Shown here in pieces: positions 16,229 through 24,714 of a stretch of DNA of 64,000 nucleotides (positions within the stretch are counted from its first letter, which is position 1; every line of letters begins with the position of its first letter). This stretch comes from Billgrantia montanilacus. Its GTDB lineage: Bacteria > Pseudomonadota > Gammaproteobacteria > Pseudomonadales > Halomonadaceae. Under the pieces are notes generated by a model. It was given only the letters and a program-made list of their open reading frames with translations. It did no database searches and was not told where the DNA came from. The stretch spans positions 1-64,000 of the forward strand of contig NZ_QPII01000012.1 of the NCBI RefSeq assembly GCF_003336675.1, in the 5' to 3' direction. The position numbers were made by a program, and so were the translations under genes.

Positions 16229-17869
16229 ATGAGTGATATTTGCCATTTCAATGATGCTCTCGAGAAAACGGCGGCGAATCATGTACCGCTGTCACCCCTA
16301 AGCTTCATCAAACGGGCTGCTGCCGTTTATCCTGACAGGACGGCGTTGATCTACAACGAGACGCGTTACAGCTGGCAGCAGACCTATGCCCGCTGTTGCC
16401 GACTGGCATCCATGTTGAAGCATTTCGGCATTGAAAGGGGCGATACGGTGGCCGTCATGTTGCCGAATGTCCCGGCCATGTACGAAGCCCACTTCGGGGT
16501 TCCCATGGTGGGCGCGGTGTTGAATGCGATCAACGTTCGCCTGGACCCGGAGGCGGTGGCCTTTATCCTCGAGCATAGCCGCTCGCGCCTGCTGCTGGTG
16601 GATCCCGAGTACGTGGACGTGGTCGAAAAGGCCTTGGCCCGGTTGGAAGGACCGGCGCCCAGGGTAATCAACGTATCTGACCCGAGCCAGGGCGAACAGC
16701 GTCTGATCGGCGCCCTGGAGTACGAGGCGTTGCTGTCCGAGCAGCCGGTGCTGGCCGACTGGGAACTGCCGGTCGACGAGTGGGATGCGATTGCGTTGGG
16801 TTACACGTCCGGCACCACCGGCAACCCCAAAGGGGTTGTCACCCATCATCGGGGCGCCTACCTGAATGCGGTCAGCAATGTGCTGTCCTGGACCTTGCCT
16901 CCCAGCGTGGTCTACCTGTGGACCCTGCCGATGTTTCACTGTAATGGTTGGTGCTTCCCGTGGACGTTGGCGGCAATCGGCGGGACCAGCGTCTGCCTGC
17001 GCCGGGTCGACCCGGAGGTGATCCTGCGCCTGATCAGGCAGCATCGGGTCAGCCACTACTGCGGTGCGCCCATCGTCCACTCGATGATCGCCGATGCTGC
17101 CGGTGCCGAGCAGGGAGCGATCGACCATAAGGTGTCGGGGCTGATCGCCGGTGCGGCGCCGCCGGCGTCCGTGCTGGAGCGGATGGAGAAGCTCGGTGTC
17201 GAGCTTACCCACGTCTACGGGCTGACCGAGACCTACGGCCCCGCCTCGGTGTGTGTCAAGCAGGATGGCTGGGACCAACGCCCCCTGGAGGAGCGGGTCA
17301 GGCTCAATGGACGCCAGGGGGTCACCTATCCCTTGCAGGAGTGCATCGCGGTACTGGACCCGACCACGCTGGAGCCCGTCCCTGCCGACGGTGAAACGGT
17401 GGGCGAGATCATGTTTCAAGGCAATATCGTCATGAAGGGTTATCTGCGTAACGAGGCCGCTACCAGCGAAGCCTTTGCCGGCGGCTGGTTTCACTCCGGT
17501 GACCTGGCCGTGGTGGAATCGGATGGCTACATCAAGATTCGCGACCGACTGAAGGACGTGATCATCTCGGGCGGGGAAAACATCTCCTCCATGGAAGTGG
17601 AGGAGATTATTCAGCGGCATGAAGAGGTCGAACTCGCGGCGGTCGTGGCTATGGTGGATGCCAAGTGGGGCGAAGTCCCCGCGGCCTTCGTCCAGTTGCG
17701 CCCCGGTAGCGAGCTGAGCGAAGACGCCTTGATCAGCTTCTGCAGGGAGAATATCAGCCGCTTCAAGGCTCCCAAGAAGGTGATCTTCGGGCCGTTGCCG
17801 ACCACCCCCACGGGTAAGATCCAGAAGTTCCTTTTGCGCAAGCAGCTCGAGACCGGGCTGTCCGCCTGA
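16229..17869 (+). CDS. Acyl-CoA synthetase (AMP-forming), DmdB-like
   Basis: A 546-residue adenylating enzyme that would activate a short or medium carboxylic acid to its CoA thioester. Motifs in order: ATP-binding YTSGTTGNPKGVVTHH, substrate region MFHCNGWCFPWTL, VYGLTETYGPASVC, hinge GWFHSGDLAVVESDGYIKIRDR and the C-terminal lysine in PTTPTGKIQKFLLRK. The LSPLSFIKRAAAVYPDRTAL start is typical of the fatty-acyl-CoA synthetase group that includes methylmercaptopropionate-CoA ligase DmdB. Near a DmdA-type gene, a hydratase and MetF, that substrate is plausible; a DmdC-type dehydrogenase is not in the window. Confidence 0.8.
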   Translation: MSDICHFNDALEKTAANHVPLSPLSFIKRAAAVYPDRTALIYNETRYSWQQTYARCCRLASMLKHFGIERGDTVAVMLPNVPAMYEAHFGVPMVGAVLNAINVRLDPEAVAFILEHSRSRLLLVDPEYVDVVEKALARLEGPAPRVINVSDPSQGEQRLIGALEYEALLSEQPVLADWELPVDEWDAIALGYTSGTTGNPKGVVTHHRGAYLNAVSNVLSWTLPPSVVYLWTLPMFHCNGWCFPWTLAAIGGTSVCLRRVDPEVILRLIRQHRVSHYCGAPIVHSMIADAAGAEQGAIDHKVSGLIAGAAPPASVLERMEKLGVELTHVYGLTETYGPASVCVKQDGWDQRPLEERVRLNGRQGVTYPLQECIAVLDPTTLEPVPADGETVGEIMFQGNIVMKGYLRNEAATSEAFAGGWFHSGDLAVVESDGYIKIRDRLKDVIISGGENISSMEVEEIIQRHEEVELAAVVAMVDAKWGEVPAAFVQLRPGSELSEDALISFCRENISRFKAPKKVIFGPLPTTPTGKIQKFLLRKQLETGLSA

Positions 17870-17948
17870 GTCGAGCGAGGATGAGGCGTTGAAGCAGCGG
17901 CGCTGGCGGAACGACGACACGGTCCCTCGACGAAAGAAGGAAACTATC

Positions 17949-18431
17949 ATGCACAGGGTGCGTCGCTGGGTGGTTCGCCATGCCAGACTCTTCGAGATGA
18001 TCTATCGACGCTTCGAGCCGGCGCTGGTCAAGCTCGCTCCAGTATGGAGACGACTCGGTCACGAACGTGTCGAGGCGCCGGTCAGGGTGGTGGAGAAGGC
18101 CGCCAAGGGGGCGCTTTTCGACTGCCAGATGTGCGGTCAGTGCATTCTCTCTGCTACCGGCATGTCCTGTCCCATGAACTGCCCCAAGACACTGCGCAAC
18201 GGCCCCTGTGGCGGGGTGCGTGCCGATGGGCATTGCGAGGTGAAGCCAGAGATGGTGTGTGTCTGGGTCGATGCCTGGGAAGGAAGTCGTCGGATGAAGC
18301 AGGGCGATCTCATCCACGCCGTCCAGTTGCCGGTCGACCATCGCCTCACGGGAAGCTCGTCCTGGCTTCGCGTGGTCCGCCAGCGGGACGGTACCTCCTC
18401 TTCAACCGTCAACAGAGAGACAACAAGATGA
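17949..18431 (+). CDS. MetV-like methylenetetrahydrofolate reductase C-terminal-domain protein
   Basis: The 160-residue protein has a basic, amphipathic N terminus (VRRWVVRHARLFEMIYRRFE) and a cysteine-rich core: FDCQMCGQCILSATG, CPMNCPKTLRNGPCGG and GHCEVKPEMVCVWVD. This is the MTHFR_C motif set. In acetogens and other bacteria such proteins (MetV) bind zinc or iron-sulfur and work with short MetF proteins as the electron-input partner. Start at 17949 follows AGAAGGAAAC. The stop overlaps the metF start (ATGA), strong support for one complex. It is the intact counterpart of the frameshifted copy at 10132-10609. Confidence 0.85.
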   Translation: MHRVRRWVVRHARLFEMIYRRFEPALVKLAPVWRRLGHERVEAPVRVVEKAAKGALFDCQMCGQCILSATGMSCPMNCPKTLRNGPCGGVRADGHCEVKPEMVCVWVDAWEGSRRMKQGDLIHAVQLPVDHRLTGSSSWLRVVRQRDGTSSSTVNRETTR

Positions 18432-19471
18432 AGTTCGAAGACGAGCCCGTGCCGGGCTACTCCCTGCCGATCCTGCCTGGCCATGTCTCCCCCGGGCGGC
18501 TGGAGAGGGTGCTGCGGGCGGGCAAGTTCGCCATCACCAGCGAGATCGACCCGCCGGACTCTGCCGACCCGGCCGAGGTGCTCAAGCGGGCGGCAATCTT
18601 CGATGGCTATGTCGATGCCATCAACGCGACGGATGGCTCCGGCGCCAACTGTCATATGTCCAGCGCCGGGGTCTGCTCGCTGCTGACCCGAGTCGGCTAT
18701 GCCACCATCCTGCAGATATCCTGCCGTGACCGTAACCGCATCGCCATGCAGGGCGAGATCCTCGGTGGAGCGGCCATGGGCGCCTGCAACCTGCTGTGTC
18801 TGACCGGTGACGGTGTGCAGGCCGGCGACCATCCCCAGGCCAAGCCGGTATTCGATCTCGACTCCATATCGCTGCTGCAGATCGCCCGTGGCATGCGCGA
18901 CGAGCAGCGCTTCGAGAGCGGGCGGCGCATCGAGACGCCCCCACGGATCTTTCTCGGTGCGGCCGAGAACCCCTTCGTGCCGCCACTGGACTGGCGACCA
19001 CTTCGCCTGGCCAAGAAGGTGGCGGCCGGTGCCCAGTTCATCCAGACTCAGTACTGCTTCGATATCGAACGGTTGCGCGACTTCATGCTCAAGGTGAACG
19101 ATCTCGGTCTGCTGGAAGGCCCCGACCGCGTCTTCATCCTGCCCGGGATCGGGCCCCTGGCGTCTGCACGCAGCGCACGCTGGATCCGCGAGCATGTCCC
19201 CGGGGTGCACATCCCTGACGCGGTGATTGCTCGACTCGAGGGGGCCGAGAACCAGAAGGAGGAAGGCAAGCGACTTTGCATGGACCTGCTTCACGAAATC
19301 CGCGAGATTCCGGGAGTCAGCGGCGCGCACATCATGGCCTACCGCCAGGAGCACAGTGTGGCGGAGATCATCGAGACGACGGGGGTGCTCGAAGGCCGCG
19401 TGCCCTGGTACCCGGGGCGCGACGACCCGAAAGCGCTCAACCCCGAATCCCCAGATGCCTTGCAGCTCTAG
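18428..19471 (+). CDS. metF: 5,10-methylenetetrahydrofolate reductase family protein
   Basis: A TIM-barrel flavoprotein of 347 residues that interconverts methylene- and methyl-tetrahydrofolate. The core motifs are present: FAITSEIDPPDSADPAEVLK, DGYVDAINATDGSGA, the LLCLTGDGVQAGDHP loop that binds FAD and folate, and GAQFIQTQYCFDIERLRDFM. It starts at 18428, overlapping the MetV-like gene by four bases; the longer open frame to 18044 only overlaps that gene. With MetV it may run in the oxidative direction, turning methyl-folate from the DmdA-type reaction into methylene-folate for FolD and PurU. Confidence 0.85.
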   Translation: MKFEDEPVPGYSLPILPGHVSPGRLERVLRAGKFAITSEIDPPDSADPAEVLKRAAIFDGYVDAINATDGSGANCHMSSAGVCSLLTRVGYATILQISCRDRNRIAMQGEILGGAAMGACNLLCLTGDGVQAGDHPQAKPVFDLDSISLLQIARGMRDEQRFESGRRIETPPRIFLGAAENPFVPPLDWRPLRLAKKVAAGAQFIQTQYCFDIERLRDFMLKVNDLGLLEGPDRVFILPGIGPLASARSARWIREHVPGVHIPDAVIARLEGAENQKEEGKRLCMDLLHEIREIPGVSGAHIMAYRQEHSVAEIIETTGVLEGRVPWYPGRDDPKALNPESPDALQL

Positions 19472-19490
19472 CGTGATGGACCTCGATACC

Positions 19491-19507
19491 GGCACCGGGA
19501 CGGTGCC
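19491..19507. terminator. Stem-loop between convergent metF and LysR genes
   Basis: A 7-bp perfect stem (GGCACCG/CGGTGCC, 3-nt loop) sits between two converging stop codons. No U-tract follows on either strand, so its strength is uncertain. Confidence 0.45.
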
Positions 19508-19520
19508 TGATTAACTTGCC

Positions 19521-20480
19521 CTAGACCTGAGCGGCGTCACCGGCTAGACCGGGCGAGGTAATATCGGCTTCCTCCAGCAACCATTCACGAAACTGTCCGG
19601 CGATCGGTCGCTCCAGGCCTGTTCCCGCACTCACCACGTAGTAAGCCTGGTCACAGTTCAGAGGACGATCGAACAACACCGACAACTTTCCGGCGCATAC
19701 CTCCGCCTGGTGTAGATCCCGACTGCCTAGAAGGACGCCCTGGCCGGCCATGGCCGCCTCCAGCGCCAGCAGCCCGTTGCCGAATCGCAGCTCCCGTAGC
19801 CTTCCGATTTCACAGCCCTGCTGCCGGAACCATTCTTTCCAGCCGTAGGGCTCGTTGATGCGGGTGAGGGTGCTGTCACACAGCAACGGCAGTCCGCGCA
19901 GTGTGTCGACACCATCCACGGTGGCGGCCAGTTCCGGTGCACAGATTGGCACCAGATCCAGGCCCATCATCCGCTGGGGCTCCAGGTCCGCGTAGTTGCC
20001 GTAGCCGAGTCGCACGGAAACGTCGATGCCCGCGCGCTTGAGATCGGCCAGGCCGAAGACGCTGTCACGGAGGCGGTCCACCGTATGCAGGCTCGCCTGC
20101 AGCCGCACTTCGGCGTCCGGGCAACGGGCGTAGAAACGGTGCAGGCGTGGCACGATCCATTTGGTGGCGAACAGGGGCTCGGCGCACACGGTGACGATCA
20201 GGCGCTCTTCGCCATAGGCGCGGATCTTGTCCACCGCACGACCCAGTGTATGAAACCCCTCATGCAGCTCCGGCAGGGCCACGCGCGCGGCCGGGGTCAG
20301 GCTGACCCGCCGATGGTGGCGGACGAACAGATCGACGCCGAGATACTCCTCAAGCGACTTGATCTGGTGGCTGATCGCCGCCGGGGTGACATTGAGCTCC
20401 TTGGCGGCCGCAGCGAAACTCCTGGTTCGCGCGGCGACCTCGAAGTAGGAGAGTGCGATCAGGGGTGGGAGCCGTGACAT
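19521..20480 (-). CDS. LysR-family regulator, GcvA-like
   Basis: The N-terminal helix-turn-helix (YFEVAARTRSFAAAAKELNV, TPAAISHQIKSLEEYLGVDL) and the full periplasmic-binding-like effector domain are present in 319 residues. The start PPLIALSYFEVAAR and the WIVPRLHRF segment are typical of the GcvA subgroup, which often controls one-carbon or amino-acid genes. It converges on the MetF gene rather than diverging from a target, so its regulon cannot be read from position. Its own promoter should lie in 20481-20635. Confidence 0.85.
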   Translation of the reverse strand: MSRLPPLIALSYFEVAARTRSFAAAAKELNVTPAAISHQIKSLEEYLGVDLFVRHHRRVSLTPAARVALPELHEGFHTLGRAVDKIRAYGEERLIVTVCAEPLFATKWIVPRLHRFYARCPDAEVRLQASLHTVDRLRDSVFGLADLKRAGIDVSVRLGYGNYADLEPQRMMGLDLVPICAPELAATVDGVDTLRGLPLLCDSTLTRINEPYGWKEWFRQQGCEIGRLRELRFGNGLLALEAAMAGQGVLLGSRDLHQAEVCAGKLSVLFDRPLNCDQAYYVVSAGTGLERPIAGQFREWLLEEADITSPGLAGDAAQV

Positions 20481-20635
20481 GACGAATTCTCACAAGAATG
20501 GCGGTGGGGCACTGTGCAACCAGGTGCTCCATTTAAGGGTCCCTATAATCGCCGAACTGGCAGGCGGCCAGTCCTGCCTCGCGGCAGCCCGACTGCCCCG
20601 GTTTTCACTGGCGGGCCGCCGTGACATAGCCTCGA

Positions 20636-21958
20636 CTACGGGCGTGGCGTACTCTTGGCATCCTCTTCCTCCGCAACGGGTTCGACTGGCTCGCCATTTT
20701 CGTCCAGCAATTGGCGATCATACGCCGCCTGGAGGCCGGCATCTTCAACCGGCAGCGGCACCTCTTGTTCTTCTGCTGCTGTTTCATCAGTCCAGTCTGC
20801 CCAGTAATCAATATGGCCCGGATAGATTGGCGACAGAATCGCCACCACAATGCCGATAACCGAGAATACCGAAAACGCATAGGCATACCCGAAGCCGTCC
20901 ACCAGCATGCCTGCAATGGGTGATCCCGCTGCTTGCCCGAGCGCAACAGCCATGAAGGGCAACACCGGCCCCATCGAGAGTCGACCGGGCAGCAGGCGGA
21001 TGCCAGTCATGAGATACAACCCCGTAAGACTCATATAGGCAAGGCCGAAGACCAGCGCGGAGAACATCGCCAACCCTAACTGACTTGGGCTGGCGGCCAG
21101 CAATACCAGGCTCGAGGACAGCATCATCAGCATCAATGCTTGCGTAATAGGCGGATTATTGCGGTCAGCCAAGTCACTGACCATGGCACCACCGAGGCCG
21201 GCGACACCGACCGCGAACCATAGCCAACCGGTGTGGCCAGTGGGCAGCGCACCGAGTGTAACCGCCAGGTCCGGGGCGAAAAGCCAATACGGTGCAGCGA
21301 TAAAGCCCATGGCAAAGGCGAACAACGTGAGCCGGATGAGGCGCGACCACTGCAACCTGCTGATTGGGGGCGGCGGCGCTGCGTTGGCGGGCATGATCCG
21401 TGATACCGAGGGGAGGAAGTACCACGCCGCAACGATCCCAATGCCCGCTAGCGCAGCGAACATTGCATAAGTGAAACGCCATGCATCGGACAGGAACACC
21501 ACGGTAGGCACCGCGACGATGATACCTATGCTGGTACCTGCGTTCATGATCGAGCTCACTCGCCCGTGCATCGTGCGGCTCACCAGTGCCTGCATGGCAA
21601 CGGTTAGTGCCGGCATCATAAAACCGGTACAGATGCCGCAGATAAACACGCCAACACCGAGCGATAGTGCACCTGAGGCCTGACTGATCAGGGCAAGACC
21701 GACAGCACCCAAACCACTCGACAGTATCGCTAATTTACGAGCACCAAGGCGATCAGCGGCGAGCGGCGCGACCAGCGTGGCGAGTACGAAGCTGATTAAC
21801 GGCAGCGCCCCGATAATACCGATGAGGTAGGCCGACAGGTCCAGGTCAGTGCTGATGGAGGGTACGAACAGGCCGAAAGCGAAGCGTGCGAGCCCGAAAC
21901 TGATCGCGATCAGCGCGGCACCAAAAAGGGCAAATCCCATGTTCGACAAGGTTCTCAT
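20636..21958 (-). CDS. MFS transporter
   Basis: Twelve hydrophobic segments are visible in 440 residues, with the loop 2-3 motif region (ADRLGARKLAI) of the major facilitator superfamily and an acidic hydrophilic tail of about 50 residues. It overlaps by four bases the TetR-type gene upstream, which is the usual arrangement for a repressor-controlled efflux or uptake carrier. Several segments match the dead transporter fragment at 12049-12313 (VPDLAVTL-type and MTGIRLLPGRL), so the two are paralogues. Substrate unknown. Confidence 0.85.
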   Translation of the reverse strand: MRTLSNMGFALFGAALIAISFGLARFAFGLFVPSISTDLDLSAYLIGIIGALPLISFVLATLVAPLAADRLGARKLAILSSGLGAVGLALISQASGALSLGVGVFICGICTGFMMPALTVAMQALVSRTMHGRVSSIMNAGTSIGIIVAVPTVVFLSDAWRFTYAMFAALAGIGIVAAWYFLPSVSRIMPANAAPPPPISRLQWSRLIRLTLFAFAMGFIAAPYWLFAPDLAVTLGALPTGHTGWLWFAVGVAGLGGAMVSDLADRNNPPITQALMLMMLSSSLVLLAASPSQLGLAMFSALVFGLAYMSLTGLYLMTGIRLLPGRLSMGPVLPFMAVALGQAAGSPIAGMLVDGFGYAYAFSVFSVIGIVVAILSPIYPGHIDYWADWTDETAAEEQEVPLPVEDAGLQAAYDRQLLDENGEPVEPVAEEEDAKSTPRP

Positions 21959-22521
21959 TGGGCCTTGCTCCGGGCTGTTGCAATCAGGGTATCGACCATC
22001 GTTCGCGTGTCATCCAGGGCCGTCTGCGGGCCCAGCAGGGCCGCCGCCGTATTGCTGCCTTCCAGCACCATGAAGAGATGCCGCGCCAGGTCGGGTCGCT
22101 GGTCCAGGCCATCGCGGGCCACGGCTGCTTCGAGGCGTTTCATCAGGTCGGCCTTGGCGGCAGCCGCCAGGGCATGGATCTCGGCGCTGTGCTCGGCGAA
22201 CTCGCCCATCGCCTTGACCATGATGCAGCCATGCTGGCTATACCGCTTCAGCCAGTGGCCATGTGCATCGACCAGGGCTCGAGTCACCTGGCCTGGCGAG
22301 GCGGAGGCCGCTGCCGCATCGAGGCTGGCTATGAAGCGTTCATGGCGGGTCGACAGAACTGTCGCCACCAGGGCTTCCTTGGAAGCGAAGTGGTTGTAGA
22401 GCGTCATGCGCACCACCCCGGCGGCAGCCACGATGCGGTCGATGCCAGTGGCGTGGAATCCCTGCTCATAGAAGAGTCGCTCCGCCGTGGCGAGCAACTG
22501 GTCGCGCTTGGAGGCTGGCAT
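21955..22521 (-). CDS. TetR/AcrR-family repressor
   Basis: The first 50 residues are a canonical TetR DNA-binding domain (LLATAERLFYEQGFHATGID, RIVAAAGVVRMTLYNHFASK). The C-terminal ligand-binding part is helical with no assigned effector (AGV-type, with HWLKRYSQHGCIMVKAM). Its stop overlaps the MFS start (ATGA). A short inverted repeat just upstream of its start is a good operator candidate, so autorepression of the regulator-transporter pair is likely. Confidence 0.9.
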   Translation of the reverse strand: MPASKRDQLLATAERLFYEQGFHATGIDRIVAAAGVVRMTLYNHFASKEALVATVLSTRHERFIASLDAAAASASPGQVTRALVDAHGHWLKRYSQHGCIMVKAMGEFAEHSAEIHALAAAAKADLMKRLEAAVARDGLDQRPDLARHLFMVLEGSNTAAALLGPQTALDDTRTMVDTLIATARSKAQ

Positions 22522-22537
22522 CGTACGCTGTTCCTAT

Positions 22538-22551
22538 ATAGACCGATCTAT
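22538..22551. promoter_or_regulatory. Candidate TetR operator
   Basis: ATAGACCGATCTAT is an inverted repeat (ATAGA/TCTAT arms around CCGA) 17 bases upstream of the tetR-type start codon, where a repressor would block the promoter. Confidence 0.55.
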
Positions 22552-22652
22552 CTAAATTCAAGCCTATCTAAGTACAGGACACCCGGCGGTGTCAAGCGAC
22601 CCCCTCTTGGCCCATTGCTGGGCCCGTTCCGGGGCGATGACAGCCAGACAGT

Positions 22653-22682
22653 AAAAAGGCCGCTTTCCCGGGGAAAGCGGCC
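22653..22682 (-). terminator. Rho-independent terminator after the phasin gene
   Basis: On the minus strand a 12-bp perfect stem (GGCCGCTTTCCC/GGGAAAGCGGCC) is followed by TTTTT, 35 bases after the phasin stop. Confidence 0.85.
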
Positions 22683-22717
22683 CTGCACGTTACCACTTAC
22701 TTATCAAGCAATCAGCA

Positions 22718-23242
22718 TTACTTATCCGACGTGCTGGTCGACTTCTTGCTGTTGTCGGCCTGCCGCTGGCTTTTCTGTTGAGAATTGCCTACCTCTTCCT
22801 TGCCCTTCTGGAACTGGCCCTCTACTTGAGCTTTCCCTTTCTGCATGTTTTCTTCGAGCTGCTTGCTGCCTGAGTGCATGCTCTCAGACGTCAGCTGCTG
22901 GGTCTCCTTCAGGTATTCCTGACTCAAGGCCTGAATCCTGTCAGCGTCTTTCTTCATCTGCTCACTCAATTCCCGGACGGCCTGCTGCTGCTTCTCGACG
23001 ACCTGCCGAAAACTGTCGGAATCCTTCACCTCAAGCCAGGAGCGGGACTGTGCCAGGTTCTTGTCCGCAAAGACCCGAACCGACTCGAACTGTACCGAGA
23101 AGAGTTTCTCAAAGTAATCGGTGGTCAGTGCCCCGTAGGCACGCGCCGGCTCCAAAACGGCGTTGTCGAACTGCCCTTTGGCCCTTTCGCTGCTTCGTTC
23201 GCTAGACTGGTTGCCATCTGACTTGGTCTTTTCAGCGCTCAT
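22718..23242 (-). CDS. Phasin-family protein
   Basis: Phasins coat polyhydroxyalkanoate granules. The middle of this 174-residue protein has the family pattern (PARAYGALTTDYFEKLFSVQ, SVRVFADKNLAQSRSWLEVK, DSDSFRQVVEKQQQAVRELS). Both ends are highly polar and rich in Ser, Lys and Gln, with no cysteine and no hydrophobic segment. It is a single gene with its own terminator; no PHA synthase is in the window. The Lys/Gln/Ser tail is long and resembles low-complexity granule-binding tails. Confidence 0.8.
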   Translation of the reverse strand: MSAEKTKSDGNQSSERSSERAKGQFDNAVLEPARAYGALTTDYFEKLFSVQFESVRVFADKNLAQSRSWLEVKDSDSFRQVVEKQQQAVRELSEQMKKDADRIQALSQEYLKETQQLTSESMHSGSKQLEENMQKGKAQVEGQFQKGKEEVGNSQQKSQRQADNSKKSTSTSDK

Positions 23243-23469
23243 TTAATTTCTCCATGACTTGTAACAAACAAGTGAAGTAATGATTCAAGTAATCTTTGCA
23301 ATTCAGCAAGTCGTTCCTTAACAAGCTGATGCTGATGTCGCCTGTTTGTGTAGATTCCTTCTCGGGCTGGCAACTGCGGCTACATCACTCGAACCATAAA
23401 CAGTCAAAGAGAGTCTTTCTGTGCGGTAGCACACCCAATGACATCCAAACCAGCGTTATTCAGCAGGAG

Positions 23470-23523
23470 GGCTTGGAATAAGGAGCTTGGACAAGGGGCT
23501 TGGAATAAGGAGCTTGGAAAAGG
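23470..23523. repeat. Two tandem 27-bp repeats
   Basis: GGCTTGGAATAAGGAGCTTG and the following AAGG occur twice in tandem with one base difference (GGACAAGG against GGAAAAGG). Each unit itself consists of two GCTTGGA half units. The rest of the gap 23243-23568 shows no gene. Confidence 0.8.
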
Positions 23524-23568
23524 GCCCGCGTGAGATCGCGAGCCCTGAAAGTACTTGCGGAGAAGGGC

Positions 23569-23904
23569 TTAGGCGGCTCCCGGCTCCCGGAAGTGTTGCC
23601 AGGCATGGTGGTAGAGTACGCCGGCATAGCCGTTGCGCTGAATGATCTTGAGGATCTTCGCGGGGTTTTCGTCATCCAGGGCCTTGTGCAGTTTCGCTCG
23701 CTGCTCGTCATCGAGGGCCTCGTACCAGTGGTAGGGCTTGCCCTGGGCATTGCCATCCTCGGCCTTGCGCATCAGGTCCATTTCGATGCGCCCGCCATGT
23801 CGGTACAGGATATCGAAGCCCTCCTGCAACTGGGTCGTCGGCACATCGCACGGCTTTTCGAGGCCTTCCAGCACGTTGTAGTAGTAATAGCTCAGCGGTT
23901 GCAT
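23569..23904 (-). CDS. Conserved-looking small protein, unknown function
   Basis: The 111-residue product begins MQPLSYYYYNVLEGLEKPCD and is hydrophilic, with many aromatic and charged residues and no signal peptide. Codon use matches the surrounding genes and a plausible ribosome site (GGAGG) precedes the ATG, which is why I accept it. I do not recognise the family. A short inverted repeat lies just upstream (23942-23993). Confidence 0.6.
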   Translation of the reverse strand: MQPLSYYYYNVLEGLEKPCDVPTTQLQEGFDILYRHGGRIEMDLMRKAEDGNAQGKPYHWYEALDDEQRAKLHKALDDENPAKILKIIQRNGYAGVLYHHAWQHFREPGAA

Positions 23905-23941
23905 GTGGCTCCTCCAGAGGTATGCCGTTGCTCATCCCTAC

Positions 23942-23993
23942 TAGGCACCGTCCGATAACTGCCTACGCTCGCCGACTTTTCGGACAGTGCCTA
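23942..23993. repeat. Inverted repeat, possible mobile-element scar
   Basis: TAGGCACCGTCCGA and TCGGACAGTGCCTA form 14-bp arms with one mismatch around a 24-nt centre. No transposase is present. It could be a miniature element, a pair of insertion-sequence ends left after deletion, or a large operator. The gap 23905-24129 holds nothing else. Confidence 0.5.
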
Positions 23994-24129
23994 ACCTGCT
24001 TTCCTTTTCTCCATCCTGCCTGAGACAAGGCGGCAAGCTCAATTGAAAAATGCGCACCATCCGGACACTGCTCCACTCCCGGGGGGTGGCCACGGTGAAG
24101 CCGCGCGACAGAGGCTTATCGCGTCGGGA

Positions 24130-24579
24130 TCACTGCTGGAAGATATTCGGCCAGTGCTCATCGGCCGTGGCGATGTAGTCGGGAATGTTTCTTTCCCAGC
24201 GCCATTGGATCCATTTGCTGAAGTTCAGATAGAGCTTGCCATCGACGATCTTCCAGGCCTCGGGAACGGTTGCAGCGGCCTCACCACGCGCCGCCGCCCA
24301 GGCACACCAGCCGCCGTACTGGGGCGCATAGGTTTCGGGGTCCGCCTGGAACAGGTCGCGATGCTCGGCCGACACGAACTGCCAGGTAGCATTGCCCCAC
24401 TCCCACTGATAGTCGGGCGAGCCCTGTGCCGGCTGCCCCTGGGTGAAGTAGGCCACCGGGTCCGTACCGCCGATGGCCAGGCCATCGCGTGTAAAGATGC
24501 GCCCTTCGGCGAACGCAGTCATGGGCCAAGTCAGGCCGATCATCAGGGCGACTACCAGCCACCAACTCGCACGTTTCAT
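24130..24579 (-). CDS. Secreted YHS-domain protein
   Basis: A signal peptide (WWLVVALMIGLTWPMTAFAE) precedes a YHS-type domain: IGGTDPVAYFTQGQPAQGSP, then YQWEWGNATWQFVSAEHRDL and DPETYAPQYGGWCAW. This arrangement is common in proteobacterial periplasmic proteins of about 150 residues, often associated with metal or copper stress, though the function is not settled. The start has GAGGAGGCAAACC upstream. No metal-efflux genes are adjacent. Confidence 0.8.
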   Translation of the reverse strand: MKRASWWLVVALMIGLTWPMTAFAEGRIFTRDGLAIGGTDPVAYFTQGQPAQGSPDYQWEWGNATWQFVSAEHRDLFQADPETYAPQYGGWCAWAAARGEAAATVPEAWKIVDGKLYLNFSKWIQWRWERNIPDYIATADEHWPNIFQQ

Positions 24580-24714
24580 GGTTTGCCTCCTCGCGACTCG
24601 TCGCTAAAGAGGTACTGTCGAGAAATGGCTCTCCACCTTACAGGCGCTACCGGAGCACGATTTTCGGCAGGGAGCCAGCAGGCCCTCGGCGAGGTAGCGC
24701 AGCACCACCCACGT

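Noticed and set aside
16298..17950. Long minus-strand open frame opposite the acyl-CoA ligase
   Set aside because: The plus-strand frame has all adenylation motifs; the 550-residue antisense product is His/Arg/Gln-rich without a recognisable domain.
18137..19495. Long minus-strand open frame opposite metF
   Set aside because: It mirrors the coding frame of MetV/MetF and ends in the same codon-position bias; no domain seen.
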